This document shows positions 10,347-19,200 of a stretch of DNA of 64,000 nt, piece by piece. Both the position numbers and the translations under genes were made by a program. Numbering within the stretch: position 1 is the stretch's first letter; every line of letters starts with the position of its first letter. The stretch comes from Alphaproteobacteria bacterium (GTDB taxonomy: Bacteria > Pseudomonadota > Alphaproteobacteria > Rickettsiales > JABCZZ01), in NCBI GenBank assembly GCA_013289445.1, contig JABCZZ010000001.1:62001-126000 (forward strand), given 5' to 3'. The notes under the pieces are model-generated. The model ran no database searches, was not told where the DNA came from, and was given only the letters and a program-made list of their open reading frames with translations.

Positions 10347-10751
10347 GACCTAGTGGGATAACGCAATGCCGATATAAATTCAATGGTTAGATTCAATAAT
10401 TAGATTCAGTCTATGAGCGCGGATTCCTTAGGGCGCGCTTTAGTACATGCTGCGTCGGTTCTTGCTTGAAATTCTCACAAATGGACTTCAGTTACACAAG
10501 CCCCAACATGGTTTACCAAGCATCACGTTCTGATAAATCCAACGCTCACATCGGCTTTATATGCATTTATTGTGCGGGGTTTACGGTCAGGATCGTAAAC
10601 AATCCCCTGCTCCATTGAATATTAAGCATTTTTTATTTGTGGCGCCCTTGATTTTAATAAAAGTGTAACCAAACGTTCATCATTTAGTAATGCATCTCTG
10701 TTACGGTTTTTATGGTCAACGGTAACTCCATCACTCCTTAAGGGGAATACT
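10347..10751. promoter_or_regulatory. Divergent intergenic region between nuoA and the Gly/Thr-rich protein gene
   Basis: A 405-nt spacer that must carry the outward promoters of both the nuo operon (minus) and the 10752 gene (plus). Visible structure: three successive 13-nt units beginning ATTCA (10378-10390, 10391-10403, then a partial copy from 10404), which read as repeated TTGAAT on the nuo strand; and a separate hairpin/dyad at 10576-10607. The stretch just before 10752 is AT-rich and ends in a purine-rich ribosome-binding site (AAGGGG at about 10740). No promoter with both boxes at good spacing could be chosen confidently. Confidence 0.45.
10579..10600. promoter_or_regulatory. Dyad symmetry GTTTACG-N8-CGTAAAC
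   Basis: Perfect 7-nt inverted repeat, arms at 10579-10585 and 10594-10600, separated by 8 nt. It is flanked by GGGG on the left and, after AAT, CCCC on the right, so an extended hairpin is possible. There is no T-run after it, so a terminator is unlikely. It could be an operator for either divergent gene. Function is inferred from symmetry and position only. Confidence 0.4.
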
Positions 10752-12557
10752 ATGGTAGATGAAATTAATTCCGAAAAAACACCCGCAAAAAAATCAGGTT
10801 TGATAGATAAAACCGTTGTCACCGCCACAAGTTTAGGCGCTGCAGCTGCAATGTTGCTCACTCCCAATGCGCGCGCCAACCAGAGTTATTTGCCGCAGGC
10901 ACTCAATCTGAACCAGCCCTCTACCCTCACGATTGATAATAACGGCCCGGACACATGTGTTCCCGATACCCAAATCGCAAGTGATGGTACGCCAGTTACA
11001 ATCTATACCCCGACAGGTTCTGCGGTCACCAGCACCAATACTGCAACGACAAATGCAGTACCCCCTGTTGTCGTGTCCCCCACAAATGCAGCACCCCCCC
11101 TTGTTGTGTCACCGGTCGATGTATCAACAAATACAGCGTCAACAAATGCTGCAGTGAGCAACGTCACTAACAATACCACGAACATTGCCACGGCCGACGC
11201 ATCGCAGACGCAGTCGGTTATCCCGCCGCAATATCAGCCCCAGCCCAATATTTCTTACACCACTATTTATCAGCAGACGCCGGATGGCTCTTATTCCCCG
11301 TGCTATGCCGATCAGCCCCTTCCGCAGACAGCCTATTATCAGGATGGTGGAAACTACGTGCCGGTCACGCAGGGTAATTTTGCCGTGGTGGGTGGTTCTT
11401 TCGGCGTCGGCTTCGGTGGCGGCGTCGGCGTCAGCAGCTATGGCGGTTTCCAGAGTTTCGTTAGCGGCGGCGGATATAGCGGCGGTGGTTATAGTGGCGG
11501 CGGATACAGCGGCGGCGGCGGTTCAGGCTCCGCTTCCCACAGCAGCAGCCGTAGCGGAGTAACCGGTAGCGGCAACAGTGCTAACACTATCAATTTTGAT
11601 CCCAATATCGTCGTCAACGCCACGGGCGGTTCCAGCAGCAGTAGCAGTGTTGCCAACCCAAGTCTTAACAATACTGCCAGCAATTCCAATGTCGCTAATG
11701 GCGGTCAGGGTGGTAATGGCTATGGCGGCACCGGCGTAGGCAATGGTGGTCAAAGTTCAGCCACAGGCGGCACGAGCGTTGCCAATGGTGGGTCAAGCAC
11801 CGCCACAGGCGGCACCGGCGTAGGTAACGGCGGCCAGGGTGGTAACGGAACTGGCACCGGCGTAGGCAATGGCGGCCAAGGCGGTACGGGCACCGGAACT
11901 GGTACGGGCACTGGAACTGGCACGGGCACTACAGGCACACATACAGGCGGACATACAGGTGGCGGCATGGGTAGCTGGGGTCATAACTATGTCCCACCAT
12001 CAACCGGCAACAGCGCGACCACTCCGGGCAACGGCACTGGTCATTCTGGCGGTAACATGGGCGCTGGCGGCTCCACTCCTTCGGACGGCACGCCGCCTCT
12101 GACATTAGTCAATAATGGCACCGCTGCTTCACCTTCAACTACAACGCCCGCACACAACAACGCGGCAGGCACGACACACCATGCCACTACCGGTACAACA
12201 GCGCCTGTGCATAACAACACGGCAGGCACGCAGCAGCATGCCTCTACCGGTACAGTAACGCCATCACATAACACGACTGGCACGATAACACCTGCACACA
12301 ACACTACGGCGCCAACGACACAACATACCAGTACGACCACTCCGCATGTCAATACGGGCGCTCCGCAGATACATACTAGCCAGCCTCAGGCGCCGTCATG
12401 GTCGTCTCAAGCACCGCAGCATAGCTTCACTCCTGCACAGACACCTCGTGTTACAACACAGCAGCAGCGTAGCAGCGCTCCCGCCCCGCATCAGAATGGC
12501 GGTGGTGGCGGACATCAACAGGGTGGCGGCGGTGGTGGTGGCCATAACCGCCGGTAA
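10752..12557 (+). CDS. Repetitive Gly/Thr/Asn/Ser-rich exported protein (601 residues)
   Basis: Not a recognised family. The N-terminus has a charged leader, then VVTATSLGAAAAMLLTPNARA, which looks like a signal peptide ending near residue 42. Next come a Thr/Asn-rich segment with repeated TNA and SPTNAAP motifs (residues about 85-140), a tyrosine-bearing spacer, a GGYSGGGYSGGG block (about 240-258), a region of repeated NGGQGG/GTGVGNGG units (about 315-380), a run of alternating Gly-Thr, then His/Thr/Ala-rich repeats of the PAHNN-GT type and a Gly-rich tail ending HNRR. It looks like an extended, low-complexity surface or matrix protein. Translation is supported by an AAGGGG site before ATG. 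Length is likely to vary between strains through repeat slippage. Confidence 0.75.
   Translation: MVDEINSEKTPAKKSGLIDKTVVTATSLGAAAAMLLTPNARANQSYLPQALNLNQPSTLTIDNNGPDTCVPDTQIASDGTPVTIYTPTGSAVTSTNTATTNAVPPVVVSPTNAAPPLVVSPVDVSTNTASTNAAVSNVTNNTTNIATADASQTQSVIPPQYQPQPNISYTTIYQQTPDGSYSPCYADQPLPQTAYYQDGGNYVPVTQGNFAVVGGSFGVGFGGGVGVSSYGGFQSFVSGGGYSGGGYSGGGYSGGGGSGSASHSSSRSGVTGSGNSANTINFDPNIVVNATGGSSSSSSVANPSLNNTASNSNVANGGQGGNGYGGTGVGNGGQSSATGGTSVANGGSSTATGGTGVGNGGQGGNGTGTGVGNGGQGGTGTGTGTGTGTGTGTTGTHTGGHTGGGMGSWGHNYVPPSTGNSATTPGNGTGHSGGNMGAGGSTPSDGTPPLTLVNNGTAASPSTTTPAHNNAAGTTHHATTGTTAPVHNNTAGTQQHASTGTVTPSHNTTGTITPAHNTTAPTTQHTSTTTPHVNTGAPQIHTSQPQAPSWSSQAPQHSFTPAQTPRVTTQQQRSSAPAPHQNGGGGGHQQGGGGGGGHNRR
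11459..11521 (+). repeat. In-frame GGY-SGG coding repeats
   Basis: Within the 10752 gene, 12-to-15-nt units of the form GGC-GGN-TAT-AGC-GGC repeat in tandem, encoding GGYSGG units. The repeats keep the reading frame and vary mainly at third positions, which suggests selection on the protein. Confidence 0.7.
11696..11935 (+). repeat. In-frame NGGQGG / GTGVGNGG coding repeats
   Basis: Degenerate direct repeats of about 24-45 nt in the 10752 gene, with the recurring core GGCACCGGCGTAGGCAATGG and GGCGGCCAGGG, followed by a near-perfect GGCACNGGNACT alternation encoding (GT)n. The repeat keeps frame throughout and is therefore protein-level repetition, not a CRISPR or noncoding satellite. Confidence 0.75.
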
Positions 12558-12684
12558 TAAACCATCGCTTCAGAGGCATTGGGTGCAGCGTAATTAAGCT
12601 GCGAATAGGCCTCGAATAAACTTCGTACTTTTACATTTTTTCGTGTTATTGGATCCCTATGCGTTGCGTGTTAGGGAGACACCG

Positions 12685-13659
12685 ATGCCGCGTGATTCGT
12701 CCACCTCTGCGGGCTTTACACTCATCGAGCTTTCTATCGTGCTAGTTATTATCGGCCTGATTGTGGGCGGGGTATTGCTAGGGCAGGACTTGATTCGCGC
12801 TGCAGAAGTGCGGGCGACGATTTCGCAGATCGAAAAGTTTAACCTCGCCGTTAATACCTTCCGCGGAAAATACGGTGCACTGCCCGGTGATATGCCTCCT
12901 GTCACAGCAAGCCAGTTTAATTTCAAAGCAAGAGGCACAGGAGCATATCCCGGGGAAGGCGACGGCAACGGCGTCATCGAGGGTAACTGGAACGGCATCA
13001 GTTTTAACGGCAACGGCGCAGGACAGGGAATTGTTGAGTCCGCAGGAGAAACTGCGATGTTCTGGTCGGATCTCACCTATGCCAACGGCATGAATCTCGG
13101 CCTTATCGAGGGAAATTTCAATCTGGCAACCAATGATGGTTCCGTAATACCGACCGGTGGCAGCAACTTAAATTTATGGTTTCCCCAAGCAAAGCTGGGC
13201 AAAGGAAATTATATTTACGTCTGGAGCGGCGGAATGAGCAATCAGCCGGCAGGCGACGTGAATAATGGCATCAATTATTATGGCATCTCAATGATCAGTT
13301 ATATCAATAATGGGCTGCTATTTGATATGCCGGGACTGACAGTGGCACAGGCCTACAGCATGGACAGTAAAATGGATGATGGATTGCCCCAGAGTGGTCG
13401 TGTACAGGCCTTTCATGTCAATGAGAATGGAACAGTCTGGGCCGCGGGCGGCAACCCCATCAATTCCATACCCAACGTGGGCGATTATGACTCTGCATCG
13501 GGCTACCTGCCTGTCACCTCAACAGGAGATATTGGTAACGGCATGGCTGCAGGCCCTCTGTCCTGTTATGACGGAAGCGCGGGGTTGCCTGAAAAATATT
13601 CCATGCAGATCAATAGTGGCGCGGGCGTGAACTGCGCGCTTTCGTTTCAATTTCAGTAG
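12685..13659 (+). CDS. Type IV prepilin-like protein (copy 1)
   Basis: A 324-residue prepilin-like protein. The leader MPRDSSTSAG ends at the prepilin-peptidase site, followed by FTLIELSIVLVIIGLIVGG: the cleavage glycine, +1 Phe, +5 Glu and a long hydrophobic helix. The segment KYGALPGDMP (about residues 70-79) is shared with three other prepilins in this window (37123-39645). ATG 12685 is chosen because AGGGAG lies 8 nt upstream; an ATG 42 nt earlier would place a charged stretch before the leader. The globular part is Gly/Asn-rich and ends with NCALSFQFQ, like the Cys-containing ends of the other copies. No pilus assembly genes are nearby. Confidence 0.85.
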   Translation: MPRDSSTSAGFTLIELSIVLVIIGLIVGGVLLGQDLIRAAEVRATISQIEKFNLAVNTFRGKYGALPGDMPPVTASQFNFKARGTGAYPGEGDGNGVIEGNWNGISFNGNGAGQGIVESAGETAMFWSDLTYANGMNLGLIEGNFNLATNDGSVIPTGGSNLNLWFPQAKLGKGNYIYVWSGGMSNQPAGDVNNGINYYGISMISYINNGLLFDMPGLTVAQAYSMDSKMDDGLPQSGRVQAFHVNENGTVWAAGGNPINSIPNVGDYDSASGYLPVTSTGDIGNGMAAGPLSCYDGSAGLPEKYSMQINSGAGVNCALSFQFQ

Positions 13660-13676
13660 AAAGAATTTAACCTAGC

Positions 13677-13763
13677 TGGTGCCCGGAAGAGGACTCGAAC
13701 CTCCAAGACCTTTCGATCACTAGTACCTGAAACTAGCGCGTCTACCAATTCCGCCATCCGGGC
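13677..13763 (-). tRNA. tRNA-Leu (anticodon CAG)
   Basis: Read on the minus strand, a complete cloverleaf of 87 nt including an encoded CCA. The acceptor stem is GCCCGGA/TCCGGGC with discriminator A; the anticodon arm is CTAGT-TTCAGGT-ACTAG giving CAG. A long variable arm (GATC-GAAA-GGTC) marks a class II tRNA, and the T arm is GAGG-TTCGAGT-CCTC. Confidence 0.96.
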
Positions 13764-13871
13764 ATGAAACCAGCTATGTCGAGAGAGTCGCTATATATAG
13801 GCTCGGCGGCCCGCTTGTAAAGCCTGAAAAAGCTGTTGAGTTTGCACCTTGCTCCTCTATATTCGCCGCCT

Positions 13872-14810
13872 ATGCGCAATAAAATCATAACCGTGGTCGG
13901 CGGGTCGGGCTTTGTCGGCCGCTATGTGGTTAAGCTGCTGGCCCAGCGCGGCTATACCATCCGCGTCATCGCGCGCAACCCTGAGGCCGCCTTACATCTG
14001 AAAACCGCGGGCGAAGTTGGCCAGATCGTGCTCACCGCAGGCAATCTCGCCAAGCCTGAATCCCTCACCGGCAAGCTCGATAATTCCTGGGCGGTCATCA
14101 ACCTCGTGGGCATTCTGTTTGAAAGCGGCCGGCAGAATTTCGCCGCCGTCCACGCCAAGGGCGCTGAAAAACTGGCGCAACTCGCCGCGAGTGCCGGGGC
14201 TGAACGTTTTGTGCATATGTCCTCACTGGGCGTGAACAAAAACGTCACTTCCAAATATGCCCGCACCAAGGAAATGGGTGACAAGGCAACCAAGGCGGCA
14301 TTCCCTAAGGCCACCATTCTCAGACCCAGCGTGGTGTTCGGCCCGGAAGACCAGTTTTTCAATACGTTTGCCGCAATGGCCAGCGTGCTTCCGGTGCTGC
14401 CGCTCATCGGCGGTGGGCATACGCGTTTTCAGCCAGTCTATGTCAGTGATGTGGCGCGCGCCGTGCTTAGCGTGCTCGAAAACGCGCGCTTTGCAGGCGA
14501 GACATATGAATTGGGTGGCCCCGGCACATACAGTTTTCGCGAACTGCTTGCCTTCATCTGCAAGACCACCGGTCGCGACCGCTTTCTGATGAATGTGCCC
14601 TTTGGCCTTGCAAGTGTGATGAGCTATGTCACCGAACTGTTGCCCAGACCGCCAATCACCCATGACCAGGTAGCAATGCTCCAGCATGACAATATCGTAA
14701 ATCCCGGCGCTAAGACCTTCGCTGATTTGGGAATTTCGCCCGATGCCGTTGAAGCCATCGTGCCCGATTATCTTGCGCGCTATGCAAAACCGGGCTTTGC
14801 GGCGGCATAA
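13872..14810 (+). CDS. Complex I NDUFA9-like NAD(P)-binding protein
   Basis: An atypical short-chain dehydrogenase/epimerase of 312 residues, similar to the NDUFA9 subunit family found attached to complex I in mitochondria and encoded in many alphaproteobacteria. It has an N-terminal Rossmann motif VVGGSGFVGRYVV (about residues 8-20), AVINLVGILFE in the next strand region, HMSSLGVN near the catalytic serine position, a Tyr-x3-Lys-like YARTKEMGD, then RPSVVFGPEDQFFN. ATG 13872 is chosen because it starts right before the Rossmann strand. It lies 3.5 kb from nuoA on the other strand, which fits a complex I-associated role. Confidence 0.85.
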   Translation: MRNKIITVVGGSGFVGRYVVKLLAQRGYTIRVIARNPEAALHLKTAGEVGQIVLTAGNLAKPESLTGKLDNSWAVINLVGILFESGRQNFAAVHAKGAEKLAQLAASAGAERFVHMSSLGVNKNVTSKYARTKEMGDKATKAAFPKATILRPSVVFGPEDQFFNTFAAMASVLPVLPLIGGGHTRFQPVYVSDVARAVLSVLENARFAGETYELGGPGTYSFRELLAFICKTTGRDRFLMNVPFGLASVMSYVTELLPRPPITHDQVAMLQHDNIVNPGAKTFADLGISPDAVEAIVPDYLARYAKPGFAAA

Positions 14811-14859
14811 GCCCCCTTTTTGCTTGCGAAACCGGCCTGCCGCCCTTTAACATGCGCCA

Positions 14860-16296
14860 GTGAGCAAGCTTCTGACATTCGTGGATGAACCGCAGCAATT
14901 CCCCGCCGTGAGGGACGCGGCCTCGCGCAAGCTCGATTTCAACGAAATTTACGGCGGATTCGACAAAGCCAGCGCCGCACTTCAGGCTTCGCGCTGCTCG
15001 CAATGCGGCGTACCGTTCTGCCAGATTCACTGCCCGCTCTCCAACAACATCCCTGACTGGCTGAAACTGACCGCCGAAGGCAGGCTGGAAGAAGCCTATC
15101 AGGTCGCAAGCGCCACCAACACTTTTCCTGAAATCTGCGGGCGCATCTGCCCGCAGGATAAACTCTGCGAAGGCAACTGCGTCATCGAAAAAGGCTTTGA
15201 GTCGGTGACCATCGGCTCGGTCGAAAAGCATATTACCGAAACCGCTTTTTCGATGGGCTGGGTAAAACCGCCCAGACCGCATAGTGAAAACGGGCTTTCC
15301 GTCGGCATCATCGGCGCTGGCCCCGCAGGCCTTGCTGCGGCGGATATGCTGCGCCGCCGCGGGTACAGCGTGCATGTCTATGACCGCTATGATCGTATCG
15401 GCGGCCTGCTCATTTACGGCATTCCCAATTTCAAATTGGAAAAACATGTCGTTGCACGCCGCCAGAAACTGCTCGAGGACGCCGGCATTACATTCCATCT
15501 CAATTTTGAACTGGGCAAACACGCAACACTCGAAGAGCTTCGCTCGCAGCATACCGCAGTGCTCATTGCCACCGGCGTCTATAAATACCGCGAGATGGAA
15601 CTTCCCAACAATTCGCTTGCCGGCATCCATCAGGCCATGGATTACCTCACAGCAAGCAACCGCGTATGCCTCGGAGACAAAGTTGCCGAATATGACGACG
15701 GCACGCTCAATGCAGAAGGCAAGCATGTGGTAGTCATAGGCGGAGGCGACACTGCGATGGACTGCGTGCGCACCGCCGTGCGTCAGGGCGCCAGGAAGGT
15801 CACCTGCCTTTACCGCCGCGACCGTGCCAACATGCCCGGCTCCGCCCGCGAGGTAAAAAATGCCGAAGAAGAAGGTGTCGAATTCATCTGGCTCTCCGCG
15901 CCCAAGGGGTTCGTAGGCGACAGCAAGATAGAAAAAATCCTTGCGGTGAAGATGCGTCTCGCTGCGTCTGAAAATGGCGGCCGCCAGGCGCCTGTCGTGA
16001 TTGAGAATTCACAGTTCACGCTCAAGGCCGACATGGTGATCAAGGCGCTCGGTTTTGAAGCAGAGGATATCCCCACCGCATTTGGTGCGCCGGAACTCAC
16101 CCTTACCAAATGGGGCACGCTTAATGTTGATAACGCCACGCAGATGACGTCACTGCCCGGCGTGTTTGCCGCCGGGGATATCGTACGTGGCGCTTCGCTC
16201 GTCGTCTGGGCCATCAAGGACGGTCGCGATGCGGCAAATGGCATTGATGCCTGGGCGAAGGCGACGCAGAAAGAAAAGGCGCGTTATGTGGGGTAG
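14860..16296 (+). CDS. gltD: Glutamate synthase, small (beta) subunit
   Basis: NADPH-oxidising subunit of glutamate synthase, feeding electrons to GltB for conversion of glutamine plus 2-oxoglutarate into two glutamates. The 478-residue product starts with GTG. Near the N-terminus are the two cysteine clusters CSQCGVPFCQIHC (about residues 47-59) and CGRICPQDKLCEGNC (about 93-107) for [4Fe-4S] centres. The FAD-binding GIIGAGPAGLAAA follows (about 148-160), then the NADPH-binding VVIGGGDTAMDC (about 290-301), and a C-terminal FAD motif GVFAAGDIVRGASLVVWAI. It overlaps gltB by 11 nt. Confidence 0.95.
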   Translation: MSKLLTFVDEPQQFPAVRDAASRKLDFNEIYGGFDKASAALQASRCSQCGVPFCQIHCPLSNNIPDWLKLTAEGRLEEAYQVASATNTFPEICGRICPQDKLCEGNCVIEKGFESVTIGSVEKHITETAFSMGWVKPPRPHSENGLSVGIIGAGPAGLAAADMLRRRGYSVHVYDRYDRIGGLLIYGIPNFKLEKHVVARRQKLLEDAGITFHLNFELGKHATLEELRSQHTAVLIATGVYKYREMELPNNSLAGIHQAMDYLTASNRVCLGDKVAEYDDGTLNAEGKHVVVIGGGDTAMDCVRTAVRQGARKVTCLYRRDRANMPGSAREVKNAEEEGVEFIWLSAPKGFVGDSKIEKILAVKMRLAASENGGRQAPVVIENSQFTLKADMVIKALGFEAEDIPTAFGAPELTLTKWGTLNVDNATQMTSLPGVFAAGDIVRGASLVVWAIKDGRDAANGIDAWAKATQKEKARYVG

Positions 16297-19200
16297 TGAC
16301 TGGAGCGAGCGCGCCGCGCATTTAACCAAGCATGGCCTTTATAACCCGGCAGACGAGCATGATGCCTGCGGTGTAGGCCTTATCGCCGCCATTGACGGCA
16401 AACCAAGACGCGAAGTCGTTGAAGCAGGCATCAATGCGCTGAAAGCCGTCTATCACCGGGGCGCCGTCGATGCCGACGGCAAGACGGGTGACGGCGCCGG
16501 TTTGAGTGTGCAGATTCCCCTGCCGTTCTTTGAGGGGCATCTTACACGCGTCGGTAAAAAACTTAAAAATGAACGTTTCGCCATTGGCATGATTTTCCTG
16601 CCGCGCAAAAATATGAAGGCGCAGGAAGAATGCCGCAGCGTGGTGGAATCGGAAGTGCTCAAATTCGGCTTCTCGATTTACGGCTGGAGGCAGGTGCCGG
16701 TGAACCCTTCGGTCATTGGCGAAATTGCCGCGGATTCGCGTCCTGAGATCGAGCAGATATTGCTGGCCGGTCGAAACGACATGCACGAAGAAGAATTCGA
16801 GCGCGAACTCTACATCATCCGCCGCCGTATTGAAAAAGCTGTCTATAGTCGCGCCATCAACGATTTTTATATCTGTTCACTTTCCGGGCGCGGCGTCATC
16901 TATAAAGGGCTCTTCAAGGCTGAACAGCTCACCGAGTTTTATCCCGATCTTACCGATGCGCGCTTTGTCTCGGCCTACGCCATCTTTCACCAGCGCTTTT
17001 CCACCAACACCGCGCCCGCATGGCACCTGGCACAGCCTTTTCGCATGATCGCCCATAACGGCGAGATCAACACGCTCAAGGGCAACATCAATTTCATGAA
17101 GAGCCATGAAGCGACGATGAGCTCGCCCGCTTTCAAAGGTCTCGAGGAGGATCTGCGCCCGGTGATTCCGGACAATACATCCGACACGGGCGCGCTCGAT
17201 TCAGTGATGGAGGTGATGGTGCGTGCCGGGCGTCCGCTGCCGCTTGCCAAGCTGATTCTTGTGCCACCCAGCTGGGGTGCCGCCACGGACGTGCCGCAAG
17301 CACATAAAGACATGTTTCATTACCTCAACTGCATCTCCGAAGCATGGGATGGCCCGGCGGCGCTTGCCGCTACCGATGGCAAATGGGTCATCGCCGGTAT
17401 GGATCGCAATGGCCTGCGCCCGATGCGCTATGCCATCACCGATGACGGGTTGCTTCTTATCGGCTCAGAATCGGGCATGGTGCCGATGGACGACGCCAAG
17501 GTGCGCATGAAGGGACGTCTTGGGCCAGGCGACATTATCGGCGTCAATCTCGAGCAGGGCATGCTCTATACCGATCGCGAAATGAAGGATTTGCTCGCCG
17601 GCATGCATCCTTACGCCGAGTGGTCTAAAAACATCAAACCTCTCGACGCGCTCATCGGCACAGCACCGGCTCCTCAGTCGCATCTGAGCGAAAGCACTAT
17701 CAGACGCATGCAGCATGCTGTGGCTATCACACAGGAAGATCTCGAACTGCTGCTGCAACCCATGGCCGAAACCGGCAAAGAAGGTATCGGCTCCATGGGC
17801 GACGACACGCCGCTTGCTATTCTCTCAAGCAAATATCGCGGCTTTCATCATTTCTTCCGCCAGAATTTTAGCCAGGTGACGAATCCGCCGATTGATTCGT
17901 TGCGCGAACGCCGCGTGATGAGCCTTAACACACGCTTTGGCAATAACGGCAATTTCCTCGCGTTCGATGAATCGCACAGCCATACGCTGCTGCTTTCTTC
18001 GCCGGTGCTGCTCGGCCATGAACTAGCGACCCTGCAAAAACATTTGTCTGATAAGGTCACCGTTATCGATGCGCTCTTTGACATGAGCGATGATAAAAAC
18101 ACCCTGCATAAGGGCTTAGACAGCATCATTCGCCAGGCCGAAGAAGCGGTGCATGCCGGCAAACCCTACATCATCCTCACCGATGAAAAGCGCGATGAAA
18201 CTCACGCCGGCATCCCGATGATTCTGGCGGCAGGTGCGGTGCATACCCATCTCGTGCGCAAGAAGCAGCGTAAAAGTGCCTCCATCATCGTGCGCTCTGC
18301 CGAATGTCTCGATGTGCACCACTTCGCTGTGCTGATTGGCGTGGGCGCCACCGTGATCAACGCCTACCTCGCCGAAGAGACCATCCTGATGCGCTGCAAG
18401 CGCGGATTGTTTGGCAAACTCACTACCGGTGAAGCGCTTGCCAATTTCAAAGATGCTGCCGGTAACGGCATTCTTAAAATCATGTCCAAGATGGGTATCT
18501 CCATTGTGAGTTCTTATCGTGGTGGCTGTAATTTTGAAGCGCTGGGTCTTTCGCGTTCGCTTACCAGTGAATTTTTCCTGGGCCTACCCTCGCGTATTTC
18601 AGGACTGGGGCTCGAAGGTATCGAGAACCGCGTGCGCGCGCTACATGAAAAAGCCTATCAGGGCGAGGATGTCGAAGCCCTGCCGATAGGCGGCTTTTAC
18701 CGTTACCGTGTACAGAGTGAAAAACACGCGTGGGAAGGCGATGCCATCCACCTGCTGCAAAGCGCCTGCGCAAGCGGCACGTACGCGCTGTACAAGCAAT
18801 ATGCCGAACGTATTTACGATGCGCCGCCCGTGAACCTGCGCGACCTGCTTGATTTCAATTCCGATCGCAAACCTATTGATGTCGACCAGGTGGAATCGCT
18901 CACCGAGATTCGCAAACGTTTCATTGCTCCGGCTATGTCACTGGGCGCACTTTCACCCGAAGCGCATGAAACACTTGCCATCGCTATGAACCGCATTGGC
19001 GCAGCCAGCAATTCCGGCGAAGGCGGCGAAGGCCCGGAACGTTTTACGCCGCATGCCAATGGCGACAATCCCAATTCCACTATCAAACAGGTGGCCTCGG
19101 CGCGCTTTGGCGTCACCGCTGAATATTTAAACAATGCCGCCGAGCTGCAGATCAAAATCGCCCAAGGCGCCAAACCCGGTGAAGGCGGCCAGCTACCGGG

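Noticed and set aside
11696..11935. Regular repeats considered as a CRISPR array
   Set aside because: The repeats are in frame, degenerate at third positions and encode Gly/Thr/Asn units; no constant repeat with unique spacers.
14710..15726. Minus-strand open frame of 338 codons opposite gltD
   Set aside because: Entirely antisense to the FAD/NADPH domains of gltD; no recognisable protein feature. Treated as a shadow.
16166..16285. Forty-residue N-terminal extension of GltB
   Set aside because: It lies inside gltD in another frame and is Arg-rich nonsense; the ATG at 16286 gives a normal propeptide before Cys28.
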